From Veillonella sp. DNF00869 (lineage in GTDB: Bacteria; Bacillota; Negativicutes; Veillonellales; Veillonellaceae): a stretch of DNA of 64,000 nt. The DNA lies in the NCBI RefSeq assembly GCF_001553345.1, contig NZ_KQ960772.1:1-64000 (forward strand), written 5' to 3'. Numbering within the stretch: position 1 is the stretch's first letter; the number at the start of each line of letters is the position of its first letter. The translations under genes were made by a program, and so were the position numbers. The notes below the pieces were generated by a model that had not been told where the DNA came from, did no database searches, and worked only from the letters and a program-made list of their open reading frames with translations. Positions 1-8,172 of this stretch are shown here, piece after piece.

Positions 1-30
1 AGGTTGATACCATGGTATCAACCTTCCTCT
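1..30. terminator. Partial copy of the dispersed GTTGAT/ATCAAC hairpin family
   Basis: The window opens inside a 24-bp perfect palindrome (AGGTTGATAC, CATG centre, GTATCAACCT) followed by TCCTCTAT. The right side, TCAACCTTCCTCT, matches the right arm of the hairpins at 8122, 30473, 46896 and 58970 except for one base. The left TAGAGGA part presumably lies before the window. It is probably a terminator shared with an unseen upstream gene. Confidence 0.6.
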
Positions 31-124
31 ATGTTTTATATCTAATATAATGCGTTGTAGCGGGAGCCTTTACTGTCCCTTTCAAGAAATATTACAGAAT
101 CATATAATATATCGTCGAAACAGA

Positions 125-148
125 AAAAGGGCCCCGAAGGACCCTTTT
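125..148 (-). terminator. Rho-independent terminator of the alanine symporter gene
   Basis: An inverted repeat (AAAAGGGCCC, loop CGAA, GGACCCTTTT, one mismatch) lies just after the stop codon of the minus-strand symporter gene. A run of T follows when read on the minus strand. Confidence 0.8.
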
Positions 149-157
149 CGTAGGAGT

Positions 158-1582
158 TTATTCGTTTTCATGACCTTTGTGCCACCAAGTAATACCTTTT
201 TGAGTTGGTAAAATAGCGCGGTCGAAGATTGGATCTTCAATACCTTTAGATTTTTGATTCATGTAATCTTTGAGTGCAATGGTTACTAATTTGCCTAAAC
301 GCAAGATAGAGGTAATATTGCAAAGCACTAAGAATGCCATAAACAAGTCAGCTAAGTTCCAAACAAGATTTAATTCAGCAATACAACCAACATAGACCAT
401 GATGATAACAAGAGCACGGAATAGGTTAATAGCGAATTTGTTATTTTTTGTCATGTGCGCAATATTCACTTCGCCGTAGAAATAGTTGCCGATAATGGAA
501 CTGTAGGCAAACATGAATACAAATAATGCGATGACTGCAGGAGCCCAAGAGCCTAATTGGTGTCCAATACTGTGTTGAACAAGGGCAATACCTGTTAGAT
601 CTGTGTGCACATATTCGCCAGATACAAGAACGATGAATGCAGAGGCAGTACATACAAACATGGTATCAACGAATACCCCAAGGGACATGATTAAACCTTG
701 TTTTACAGGGTGGTTTACATCAGCAGAAGCAGATGCATTTGGTACAGAACCTTCGCCGGCCTCGTTGGAGAACAAGCCGCGTTTGATACCTTGCATTACA
801 GCAGCACCGATGAAGCCGCCTGTCGCAGAATCAATAGTAAAAGCCTGTGTAAAGATAGCGGAAATCACAGTTGGTAATACAGAAATATTAGAGATGACAA
901 TGTATAAGGCAATTAAGAAATATAAACCAGCCATAAAAGGCACTAAAAATTCAGCTGTTTGAGCGATACGTTTTGCACCACCGAAAATAACAAGAGCAGA
1001 TAAAGCTGCTACGATAAGACCTGTTGTAGAGGCGTCGATATTCCATGGTTGCACAGCGATAGCAATGGTATTTGCTTGTACAGAGTTGTAGATTAAGCCG
1101 TATGTAACGCTGATTAAGATGGCAAATAAAATAGATAAGAACGGACTGTTCAAACCATGGCGAATGTAATAGGATGGACCGCCACGGAAGGAGCCATCAG
1201 GTAAGCGCTCTTTGTAGATTTGTCCCAATGTGTTTTCGATGAAGCTAGTAGCTGCGCCAAGTAGCGCGATAAACCACATCCAGAATACAGCCCCTGGACC
1301 ACCTAAGGCAATAGCGATAGCGATACCAGCGATGTTACCAACACCCACGTGAGAGGCCACGCTAATACAGAATGCTTGGAATGGAGAAATGTGATGGTCA
1401 CCTTTACTTTTTTCTCCTGCACCAGATTTTAAAATACGGAACATTTCTGGTAGTTGTCGTAATTGTACGAATCGTGTGGTTGCTGTAAACCAAACACCGG
1501 CAATGATGAGGAGAGCGATGATGATGTTATTCCAGAGGAATCCGTTTACATCGCCCAAGAGTTGAATGATTTGTTCTTGCAT
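158..1582 (-). CDS. Sodium:alanine symporter family protein (AGCS)
   Basis: A polytopic membrane protein of 474 residues that probably imports alanine or glycine with Na+. It shows the family pattern GPGAVFWMW near residue 96, the SFIENTLGQIYKE stretch that follows it, SNEAGEGSVPNA mid-protein, and GNYFYGE near the C-terminus, with about ten hydrophobic segments. I place the start at 1582 rather than the longer in-frame ATG at 1615, because AGGATG sits just ahead of this ATG and the shorter N-terminus matches the family. It is monocistronic with its own terminator. The substrate (alanine or glycine) cannot be settled from sequence. Confidence 0.9.
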   Translation of the reverse strand: MQEQIIQLLGDVNGFLWNNIIIALLIIAGVWFTATTRFVQLRQLPEMFRILKSGAGEKSKGDHHISPFQAFCISVASHVGVGNIAGIAIAIALGGPGAVFWMWFIALLGAATSFIENTLGQIYKERLPDGSFRGGPSYYIRHGLNSPFLSILFAILISVTYGLIYNSVQANTIAIAVQPWNIDASTTGLIVAALSALVIFGGAKRIAQTAEFLVPFMAGLYFLIALYIVISNISVLPTVISAIFTQAFTIDSATGGFIGAAVMQGIKRGLFSNEAGEGSVPNASASADVNHPVKQGLIMSLGVFVDTMFVCTASAFIVLVSGEYVHTDLTGIALVQHSIGHQLGSWAPAVIALFVFMFAYSSIIGNYFYGEVNIAHMTKNNKFAINLFRALVIIMVYVGCIAELNLVWNLADLFMAFLVLCNITSILRLGKLVTIALKDYMNQKSKGIEDPIFDRAILPTQKGITWWHKGHENE

Positions 1583-1719
1583 AAGGACATCCTTTCTTTT
1601 ATATGGACATAGCATATTTTCTATAGTATATCATAGGAAGATAGGGAAATGATAGAAAGTTATAGGAATAGGAGAAAAATTGTAAAAAAATATCTATTCA
1701 TACGGAGGAAAAGGTGTTA

Positions 1720-1852
1720 CAATGAATCGATAAAAGAATGAAGTCGCTTAACTACATCCGAACCCATTCCGTACGGACTAGTTAGGCTAGCGGTTTTGAT
1801 GACACGGATACTTGAAATGAACTCAAGTGATGTTTGGAAAGGGGATTGATAC
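1720..1852 (+). promoter_or_regulatory. Leader of the potE-like antiporter with inverted repeats
   Basis: A possible -10 (TACAAT, 1718-1723) lies about 130 bp before the start codon. The leader contains small inverted repeats, including ACTTGA/TCAAGT near 1812-1830 just ahead of the ribosome binding site (GGAAAGGGG). I do not recognise a known riboswitch. Regulation is only a possibility. Confidence 0.3.
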
Positions 1853-3187
1853 ATGAAAACCACCGCTAAAAAAATGTCTGTATTCCAACTGACATCCATT
1901 GTGGCAGCCAATATGTTGGGTGCTGGAATTATTATGCTACCGTCTCAATTAGCACAGGTAGGCACCATTTCTATCCTATCTTGGATAATCACTGTACTAG
2001 GCTCCTTAACCTTAGCCTATATTTTTGCCCAATGTGGCTTATTTACGAAAAAGTCTGGTGGTCTAGGAGGCTATGTAGAATATGCCTTTGGTAGGACGGG
2101 TCATTTTATGGCGAACTACTCCTATGCAGTATCCTTGGTCATTGCCAATGTAGCTATCGCCATATCCATTGTAGGGTATGGAGCTGTATTGTTTGATGTG
2201 CCGCTTTCACCATTAGAAGTAAGTTTAGCAACAATAGGATTGCTCATGGTGGCAGCTCTAGTCAATGTGCGTGGTAACAAGAGCACAGGACGGATTAGCA
2301 ATATTACGATTTGGGGCACCATGTTGCCGGTCTTATTTATTGGCGTGTTTGGTTGGTTTTGGTTCGATCCAGAGATGTTTGTGTCTGTTTGGAATCCGCA
2401 AGAACTACCCGTATTTGATGCGGTCAGTCAGTCCATTTCCCTTACATTGTGGGGGTTTTTAGGCTTTGAATCGGCAGCAGCAAACGCAGATGCTGTGGAA
2501 AATCCTAAGAAAAATGTACCGATTGCGACATTTTTTGGCACTTTAGCCGTAGCTGTGGTATATATTGTATCGACAAATATTATGGCAGGGATCATTCCTA
2601 ACATTGAGTTAGTGAACTCCACTGCTCCATTTGGCCTTGTTTTTGCCTATATGTTTGATGGTACAGCAGGTAAAATCGTAATGGCGCTTATGGCAGTATC
2701 CTGCTTTGGGGCCATTATGGGGTGGCAATTTACTTTGAGCCGTGTTTTTAAAAGCTGTGCAGAAGCAGGTTTCTTTCCTAAAGTATTTGCCCGGGTTAAT
2801 CGCGTAGATTCTCCTGTACGGGGTATTTTTATTTTGTTGGCATTACAAGCTATTTTGGCTTTGATGACCACTGATGAAAGTTTAAATGAACAATTTGCAC
2901 AACTTGTTAACCTAGCAGTTGTGACAAATGTATTTCCATATATTCTTTGTTGCGTGGCGGTGAACAAGATGCTATCTGTTGAAGGGGCTAGCGTCGGATT
3001 ACGTCGTCTAATCTATGTGATGAGCGCCGTAGCTATTGCCTATGATAGTTATGCTATTTATGCATGTGGAGCAATTCCTGTACAAGGTGGGGCTTCCGTC
3101 ATTTTATTTGGCTATGTAGCATACCAGGCAGCATTCCATTGGCGGCCTCGTCTAGTGAAAGCTATTGGTAAAAGCTCTGCTTATTAA
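1853..3187 (+). CDS. potE: Putrescine/ornithine (or cadaverine/lysine) antiporter, PotE-like
   Basis: A 444-residue APC-superfamily transporter of the inner membrane that would exchange a diamine for its precursor amino acid. It resembles E. coli PotE along its whole length: MLGAGIIMLPSQLAQVGTIS near residue 21, KSGGLGGYVEYAFG, FMANYSYAVSLVIANVAIAIS, FLGFESAAANADAVENP, IVSTNIMAGIIPNIELVNST and LVNLAVVTN. About 12 hydrophobic segments are visible. It is not beside the decarboxylase at 24023 but would be its natural partner. Negativicutes link cadaverine or putrescine to peptidoglycan, so diamine traffic matters here. Whether ornithine/putrescine or lysine/cadaverine is preferred (PotE versus CadB) is not clear. 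Confidence 0.85.
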   Translation: MKTTAKKMSVFQLTSIVAANMLGAGIIMLPSQLAQVGTISILSWIITVLGSLTLAYIFAQCGLFTKKSGGLGGYVEYAFGRTGHFMANYSYAVSLVIANVAIAISIVGYGAVLFDVPLSPLEVSLATIGLLMVAALVNVRGNKSTGRISNITIWGTMLPVLFIGVFGWFWFDPEMFVSVWNPQELPVFDAVSQSISLTLWGFLGFESAAANADAVENPKKNVPIATFFGTLAVAVVYIVSTNIMAGIIPNIELVNSTAPFGLVFAYMFDGTAGKIVMALMAVSCFGAIMGWQFTLSRVFKSCAEAGFFPKVFARVNRVDSPVRGIFILLALQAILALMTTDESLNEQFAQLVNLAVVTNVFPYILCCVAVNKMLSVEGASVGLRRLIYVMSAVAIAYDSYAIYACGAIPVQGGASVILFGYVAYQAAFHWRPRLVKAIGKSSAY

Positions 3188-3205
3188 TAGCAACATACAT
3201 AGTTT

Positions 3206-3246
3206 AAAAATGAAGATTTCATGAACTTTGATTTTCTTCATTTTTT
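3206..3246 (+). terminator. Probable terminator after potE
   Basis: AATGAAGA pairs with TCTTCATT and is followed by a T run. The same bases carry the first TTCAT boxes of the adhesin promoter, so the element may have two roles. Confidence 0.5.
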
Positions 3247-3268
3247 CTTCATGAAGATTATTTACAAT
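3237..3268 (+). promoter_or_regulatory. Response-regulator-type promoter of the adhesin: two TTCAT boxes and a -10
   Basis: TTCAT occurs at 3237 and 3248, 11 bp apart. A good -10, TACAAT, begins at 3263, exactly 15 bp after the start of the last box. The same geometry is found before both PepSY genes and the DUF3298 gene. Transcription would start near 3275. Confidence 0.55.
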
Positions 3269-3286
3269 TGCACATATGATTAATTG

Positions 3287-3326
3287 TTACAGTATTAAAT
3301 CTAAAACATTTAATACTGTAATTTTT
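3287..3326 (+). terminator. Perfect 14-bp hairpin with T run in the adhesin leader
   Basis: TTACAGTATTAAAT (3287-3300) and its exact reverse complement (3308-3321) flank a 7-nt loop and are followed by TTTTT. It has the form of an intrinsic terminator. It lies downstream of the predicted adhesin promoter and 62 bp before the start codon. It may be a second terminator for potE or an attenuator in the adhesin leader. Confidence 0.6.
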
Positions 3327-3388
3327 AATTTAGGAATTATAAACAATTTTATTGATTATTTTATCGTGAAAAAGTAAAGGAAAAGAAC

Positions 3389-5296
3389 ATGTTAAAAACA
3401 ACAGAAAAACAACAAACATTAAAAGCGGCAGTGTTGAGCGCTGTTATGGTTATGAGTGCTATTGGAATGAATGTAGCTGATGCTGCAGTGAATACGCCAG
3501 GTACAGGTGATGATAAAGGCATTGCGTATGGTGTTGGTGCCAATGCAAAAGGAATTCAGGCAATTGCTCTTGGTGTAAATGCCCAAAGTACAACTAATAA
3601 TACAATTGCTATCGGTGAAAATGCCTATGCAGGGGACAAAGAGGGAGATGGTTCTGGTCAATCTGCCATCGCTATTGGTCGTGAAGCAAAAGCGTTAAAA
3701 AACCGAGGCGTAGCTATTGGTGATAGCTCTTCTGCAGACTGGTATGGTACAGCATTAGGTTCTCGCTCTGTAGCTGCGGCGAATAGCGTAGCTATCGGCG
3801 GTGGTAGCAATGGTTCTCACGCAGAAGCAAGTTTGAAAAACTCTGTAGCTTTAGGTACTTTTGCTAAAACAAAAGAAGGTGTTAACACAACGGAAGCTTC
3901 TGTTGAATCCAATGGAACAACATTAAAATTAACTGATTTTGCAGGTACTGTTACTAATGATGCTGGCAATAAAGTAAGTTATGTAGTTTCTGTTGGTGAT
4001 GAAGGTAAAGAACGTCAAATTCAAAACGTAGCAGCAGGTCAAGTGACAGCTACATCTACAGATGCTGTTAATGGTAGCCAATTACATTCTGTAGCAGCAG
4101 CAGTGGCAAATATGGCTGGTTCTGTAAAAGACATCATTGGTGGTGATGCAACAGTAGATGAAACTGGTAAAATTACTGCTACTGATATTGGTGGAACAGG
4201 AAAAGCTACTCTTCATGAAGCTATTGAATCTGTAAAAAATACAGCCGATTCCTTGAAAACAGTATTAGGTGGCGAAACTGAAGTAGATAAAGATGGAGCT
4301 GTTACTGTTAAAGATCTTGGTGGTACAGGTAAAACAAATGTTAATGATGCCTTAAAAGCTGTAAAAACAGAAGTAAAAGCAGGTACCAATGTGACTGTTG
4401 CAGAATCAAAAGGTGCTAATGGTCAACCTGTATACACAGTAGCAGTAAAAGATGATCTTACATTAAATAGTGTAACAATAGGTACTACCAAAGTAGATGG
4501 AAGTGGAATCGCTGTTGACGGTAAGCAATTTGTCACAAAAGATGGAATCAATGCAAATAATACAAAGGTTACTAATGTAGCTAATGGAGACGTATCTGCA
4601 AATTCTAAAGATGCTATCAATGGTAGCCAATTGCATTCTGTAGCAACTACAGTGGCAAATGTAGCTGATTCTGTAAAAAATACAGCAGACTCTTTAAAAG
4701 CAGTATTAGGTAAAGATGCTGTTGTTGTTGGTGAAAATGGCTCTGTTACTGTAAAAGATCTTGGTGGTACAGGTAAAACAAATATTAATGATGCTTTAAA
4801 AGCTGTGAAAACAGAAGTAGGAAACATTGAATCTACTATTAATAAAAATTTAGAAGATATCAATACTAATATTACAAATGTCAATAACAAAGTTGATAAC
4901 ATTAACCAAAACATGGGTTCCATGGAAAGTCGCTTGAATTCTCGTATGAACAAAGCAGTAGCTGGTTCTGCAGCGTTAGCAGCATTACATCCATTAGAGT
5001 TTGATGGTAATGATACATGGAGTATTGCAGCAGGTTATGGTAATTACCGCAACGGTAATGCATTAGCTTTAGGCGCATTCTATCGTCCAAATGAAGACAC
5101 TATGGTTAGCCTTGGTGGTACTGTAGGAAATGGTGAAAAATTAGTTAATGTAGGCGTAAGCTTAAAAGTTGGTCAACGTGGACATATCCCTATGACTAAA
5201 GTGGCAATGGCAAAAGAAATTGATACATTAAAAGCTCAATTAGAAGCACAAGATCAAAAAATTGCTATGCTTATGAATGCTATGGCTGCAAAATAA
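3389..5296 (+). CDS. Trimeric autotransporter adhesin (YadA-like / Hag-type)
   Basis: A 635-residue surface protein. The signal peptide (1 to about 33) has an extended polar N-terminus and ends at NVADAA. The head (about 40-150) has left-handed-roll repeats such as AIALGVNA, AIAIGREA, GVAIGDSS and SVAIGGGS. Neck motifs (S-x-DAVNGSQLHSV type) lie near residues 221 and 404. The stalk has repeats built on GGTGKxxxxDALKAVK. The YadA anchor (519 to about 600) starts at MNKAVAGSAALAAL. Unusually, about 35 residues of predicted coiled coil follow the barrel, whereas classical YadA ends at the last beta strand. It probably mediates oral or mucosal adhesion and co-aggregation. It is monocistronic. Confidence 0.92.
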   Translation: MLKTTEKQQTLKAAVLSAVMVMSAIGMNVADAAVNTPGTGDDKGIAYGVGANAKGIQAIALGVNAQSTTNNTIAIGENAYAGDKEGDGSGQSAIAIGREAKALKNRGVAIGDSSSADWYGTALGSRSVAAANSVAIGGGSNGSHAEASLKNSVALGTFAKTKEGVNTTEASVESNGTTLKLTDFAGTVTNDAGNKVSYVVSVGDEGKERQIQNVAAGQVTATSTDAVNGSQLHSVAAAVANMAGSVKDIIGGDATVDETGKITATDIGGTGKATLHEAIESVKNTADSLKTVLGGETEVDKDGAVTVKDLGGTGKTNVNDALKAVKTEVKAGTNVTVAESKGANGQPVYTVAVKDDLTLNSVTIGTTKVDGSGIAVDGKQFVTKDGINANNTKVTNVANGDVSANSKDAINGSQLHSVATTVANVADSVKNTADSLKAVLGKDAVVVGENGSVTVKDLGGTGKTNINDALKAVKTEVGNIESTINKNLEDINTNITNVNNKVDNINQNMGSMESRLNSRMNKAVAGSAALAALHPLEFDGNDTWSIAAGYGNYRNGNALALGAFYRPNEDTMVSLGGTVGNGEKLVNVGVSLKVGQRGHIPMTKVAMAKEIDTLKAQLEAQDQKIAMLMNAMAAK

Positions 5297-5315
5297 TTAC
5301 ATATAGTTAAATACT

Positions 5316-5357
5316 AAAAAAGAAAGTTGATATAATTTTATCGACTTTCTTTTTTTG
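5316..5357 (+). terminator. Terminator of the adhesin gene
   Basis: GAAAGTTGATA pairs with TATCGACTTTC (one G-T) and is followed by seven T. It is a shortened relative of the dispersed GTTGAT hairpin family. Confidence 0.85.
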
Positions 5358-5398
5358 CGAAAATTAATGTTGTATTTTAATGTTTAATGGACCATAGA

Positions 5399-5591
5399 AA
5401 ACCCTATATTAAAGGGTTTTACGGCTTTGCGAAATGAATATTTTAAAACTTGATTTTAAATATCTAGTTATGCTATATTTGAAAAGCAATATACATAATA
5501 AAAGTATATGCTAGGTTTGTTGTGATCATGCATTATGCATTTCACATAATACTAATTATAGGTAAAGGACTGACACTTGTGTCAGTCCTTT
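5399..5591. terminator. Two further hairpins between the adhesin and mscL
   Basis: AAAACCCT and AGGGTTTT (5399-5421) form a small stem. AAAGGACTGACAC (5564-5576) and its exact complement (5579-5591) form a 13-bp stem with almost no loop. This region of about 350 bp separates converging genes and shows no other coding signal. The second hairpin probably terminates mscL from the minus strand. Confidence 0.55.
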
Positions 5592-5649
5592 CCTATTAGC
5601 ATTATGTAACTCTAAAATTCAAAAATCTAAAAGCTAGTATGTATTGAAT

Positions 5650-6096
5650 TTAACATTCTTTGATAGTTAATTCAGCTGTACAATGTGGACAGCGTGTTGC
5701 ATCGTCAGCAATAGCTTCACGGCAATAGTCACATTTACGGATTTCCACCGGTGCTTCTGCAGGTGTAAATCGTTTGATTTGGCTGATGATAGCGAAAATA
5801 CAAAAAGCAATGATAAGGAATTCAAAGACTGTATTTAAGAACATACCATAAGCCAAGACAGGGATACCAGCCGCTTTAGCTTCTGCTAAAGTCGCTGGAG
5901 CAGTACCAGTAGTTAAAGGGATGAATAGATTAGAAAAGTCCACTCCGCCTAATAATAATCCGATAGGAGGCATAACCACATCGTTTACTAAAGAAGTAAC
6001 AATTTTACCGAAAGCGGCGCCAATGATAACGCCGACTGCTAAGTCTACTACATTGCCGCGCATGGCAAAGTCTTTAAAATCTTTCAAAAAGCTCAT
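5650..6096 (-). CDS. mscL: Large-conductance mechanosensitive channel MscL with a C-terminal zinc ribbon
   Basis: A 148-residue osmotic safety valve of the inner membrane. The N-terminus ([21 protein letters not shown]) and the first pore helix ([22 protein letters not shown]) are classic MscL, and the second helix ends near [10 protein letters not shown]. The usual C-terminal helical bundle is replaced by a CxxC-x9-CxxC module ([18 protein letters not shown]), a rubredoxin-like zinc ribbon. I start at 6096 because GGAG lies 6 nt ahead of it. The ATG at 6120 would add eight residues absent from the family. Confidence 0.9.
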   Translation of the reverse strand: MSFLKDFKDFAMRGNVVDLAVGVIIGAAFGKIVTSLVNDVVMPPIGLLLGGVDFSNLFIPLTTGTAPATLAEAKAAGIPVLAYGMFLNTVFEFLIIAFCIFAIISQIKRFTPAEAPVEIRKCDYCREAIADDATRCPHCTAELTIKEC

Positions 6097-6223
6097 ACTA
6101 ATCTCCATTTCAAAATTCATACAATAAAAAGTATACCATACATTATAATAGAAATATATCGAAAAAGCTAGATGTAATCATGTACATGAAATAGTTGGAT
6201 ACACGACCTTGTATAGATTGTAA

Positions 6224-6272
6224 AAAAGCTGTCATACCGTTAGACGTTTAGGTCTAGGGATGACAGCTTTTG
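6224..6272 (-). terminator. Terminator of the DeoR-family gene
   Basis: AAAAGCTGTCAT and ATGACAGCTTTT form a 12-bp stem around a loop of about 24 nt that has a small stem of its own (TAGACG/GGTCTA region). T runs lie on both outer sides. Confidence 0.7.
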
Positions 6273-6274
6273 TA

Positions 6275-7030
6275 TTAACGATGATGATCAACTTCTTGAA
6301 TGTTTGCATAGTTCCGATATAATTCATTGGGTAATTTAGTAGTAATAATAGACGCCTTATCAATGGTGGCAAAAGTAACAGATGAAATGCGATCAAATTT
6401 AGATGGATCTGCTAAGACAAAGGCATTGTGACATTTATGTAATGCTTTTTCTTTCACAGCAGCATCGAGAGGATCTTCTGTGGTAAAGCCAGATTTATAA
6501 CTTATACCATGAGCACCAAAGAAGCCTTGTGTAAAGTTATAGGAATCTAATTGATTAAGAGCTACACTACCGACAATAGATGATGAAATAGGATTTACAG
6601 TGCCACCTAATAAGATGACTTTCATATGCCGCGATGCTAAATGGGTAGCATGATGAATGCCATTAGTCACAAAGGTAGCATTGGTGTGCGGTACATAATG
6701 TAACACCATTTCAGTGGTACTACCAGCATCAATGAAGATAAAACCAGAGGAACTGATTAATTCAGAGGCAGCTAAGGCAATAGATTCTTTTGCATCGCGA
6801 TACATAACGGATTTCGGGATTATATCTATATCCGTTGTGGTATGGTCAATGGTGAGGCTGGCAGCGCCACCGTGGACCTTTTGCAATAAACCTTTACTGT
6901 GGAGATAGGCTAAATCTCTGCGTATTGTAGGCGCTGAAGAAGATAAGGCTGTCACCAATTCGTGTACAGTGACCACCCGGTTTTGTTTCAAGCGTCGTAG
7001 AATCGCAGAATAACGTTCTTCAGGAAGCAT
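6275..7030 (-). CDS. DeoR-family transcriptional regulator
   Basis: 251 residues. The N-terminal DeoR helix-turn-helix has PEERYSAILRRLKQN, VTVHELVTALSSSAPTIRRDLAYL and the following GLLQKVHGGA. The rest is the sugar-phosphate-sensing DeoR domain, with FIDAGSTTEMVLHYV, TNGIHHATHLA, LGGTVNPISSSIVG and GAHGISYKSGFTTEDPLDAA. Family members respond to phosphorylated sugars or nucleosides. It has no adjacent target operon, so its target cannot be assigned. The start at 7030 has GGAGGT about 8 nt ahead. Confidence 0.88.
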   Translation of the reverse strand: MLPEERYSAILRRLKQNRVVTVHELVTALSSSAPTIRRDLAYLHSKGLLQKVHGGAASLTIDHTTTDIDIIPKSVMYRDAKESIALAASELISSSGFIFIDAGSTTEMVLHYVPHTNATFVTNGIHHATHLASRHMKVILLGGTVNPISSSIVGSVALNQLDSYNFTQGFFGAHGISYKSGFTTEDPLDAAVKEKALHKCHNAFVLADPSKFDRISSVTFATIDKASIITTKLPNELYRNYANIQEVDHHR

Positions 7031-7246
7031 AGTAAAATCACCTCCAATTTATGATTAACCTAATACTGCTTAGGAAAACGTACCTATTATTTTTCCTATA
7101 TTCATGGTAATATAAATGGCAAATAAATTATAGTAGCCAATGATGGATTTCATCAAAATGTATAAAAGCAAAGGCTATATTTTGCGATAAATTAATAATC
7201 CGCTCTGTGCGGACAGGAATTGTATAATACAGATGAGGAGATATAT

Positions 7247-8086
7247 ATGAAAATAACAAAAATGCACGGTTTAGGAAATGATTTTATCGTTTTTTTTGAT
7301 GATGGTACAGTACAATTTGATGTGACGGACATGGCACAACGTCTATGTGATCGTCATACGGGTATCGGAGCAGATGGTCTGGTCATTGTTATGCCTTCTA
7401 AGGTGGCAGATGTGCGTATGCGCATTATCAATTCTGATGGCAGTGAAGCTGAAATGTGTGGCAATGGCATTCGCTGTTTTGCGAAGTATGCCTACGACCG
7501 CAAGATCATTGATACAGAAGTGTTTACTGTAGAAACGTTGGCTGGTATTATGACGCCAACGATTATTGCTGAAAACGGTGTGGCTAAATTGGTGAAAGTC
7601 AACATGGGTAAACCTACATTTTCTGCGAAAGACATTCCTATGGACATAGAATCAGATAAAGTCATAGACTATACTATTGATGTAGACGGCACATCCTATG
7701 TGGTGAGTTCTGTACTGTTAGGGGTACCGCATACAGAAGTATTTGTAGAGGATGTAACAGCAGTTCCATTGACAGTATTAGGGCCGAAGATTGAAAAGCA
7801 TCCACTTTTTCCAAAAGGAACAAATGTGAACTTTATACAAGTGGTGGACGAGAAAACTGTGAAAGTCCGTACTTGGGAGCGCGGTGCAGGGGCTACATTG
7901 GCTTGCGGTACAGGTTCTTGCTCTAGCGCTGTTATGGCTCATGAAAAAGGGTTAACTAGTCGATCTGTAGATGTGGAGTTATACCTAGGTGTTTTACATG
8001 TAGATTATGACGAAGATGGCACAGTATATATGACAGGACCTGCTACAGAAGTGTTTAGCTTGGAGTTGGAGGATGTCACTTGCTAG
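7247..8086 (+). CDS. dapF: Diaminopimelate epimerase
   Basis: 279 residues. It converts LL- to meso-diaminopimelate for lysine and peptidoglycan. Catalytic cysteines are in SEAEMCGNGIRC (near residue 73) and in GATLACGTGSCSSA (near residue 220). The N-terminus MKITKMHGLGNDFIV is typical, with GADGLV following. The start is the ATG at 7247, with GAGGAG ahead. The longer ORF from 7220 includes the ribosome binding site. Meso-DAP and lysine would also feed diamine synthesis. Confidence 0.95.
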   Translation: MKITKMHGLGNDFIVFFDDGTVQFDVTDMAQRLCDRHTGIGADGLVIVMPSKVADVRMRIINSDGSEAEMCGNGIRCFAKYAYDRKIIDTEVFTVETLAGIMTPTIIAENGVAKLVKVNMGKPTFSAKDIPMDIESDKVIDYTIDVDGTSYVVSSVLLGVPHTEVFVEDVTAVPLTVLGPKIEKHPLFPKGTNVNFIQVVDEKTVKVRTWERGAGATLACGTGSCSSAVMAHEKGLTSRSVDVELYLGVLHVDYDEDGTVYMTGPATEVFSLELEDVTC

Positions 8087-8121
8087 ATGGGGACTAGCAA
8101 TACAATGCGCTTCCAACACAA

Positions 8122-8162
8122 AAGAGGAAAGTTGATCAAGTGGAGTCAACTTTCCTCTTTTT
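8122..8162. terminator. Bidirectional terminator, dispersed hairpin family
   Basis: AAGAGGAAAGTTGA and TCAACTTTCCTCTT form a 14-bp stem with a 10-nt loop and T runs on both strands. It separates the converging dapF and SLH genes. The arms are shared with hairpins at 30473, 46896 and 58970. Confidence 0.9.
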
Positions 8163-8172
8163 GTATGAGTTA

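Noticed and set aside
603..962. Plus-strand ORF inside the alanine symporter gene
   Set aside because: It is an antisense shadow of a clear membrane protein gene, with no ribosome site or family resemblance.
1720..1852. Lysine or other known riboswitch before potE
   Set aside because: The conserved sequences of the lysine riboswitch are not visible. Only short stems are present.
4423..4953. Minus-strand ORF of 176 residues inside the adhesin gene
   Set aside because: It arises from the repetitive adhesin codons read in reverse and has no start signal.
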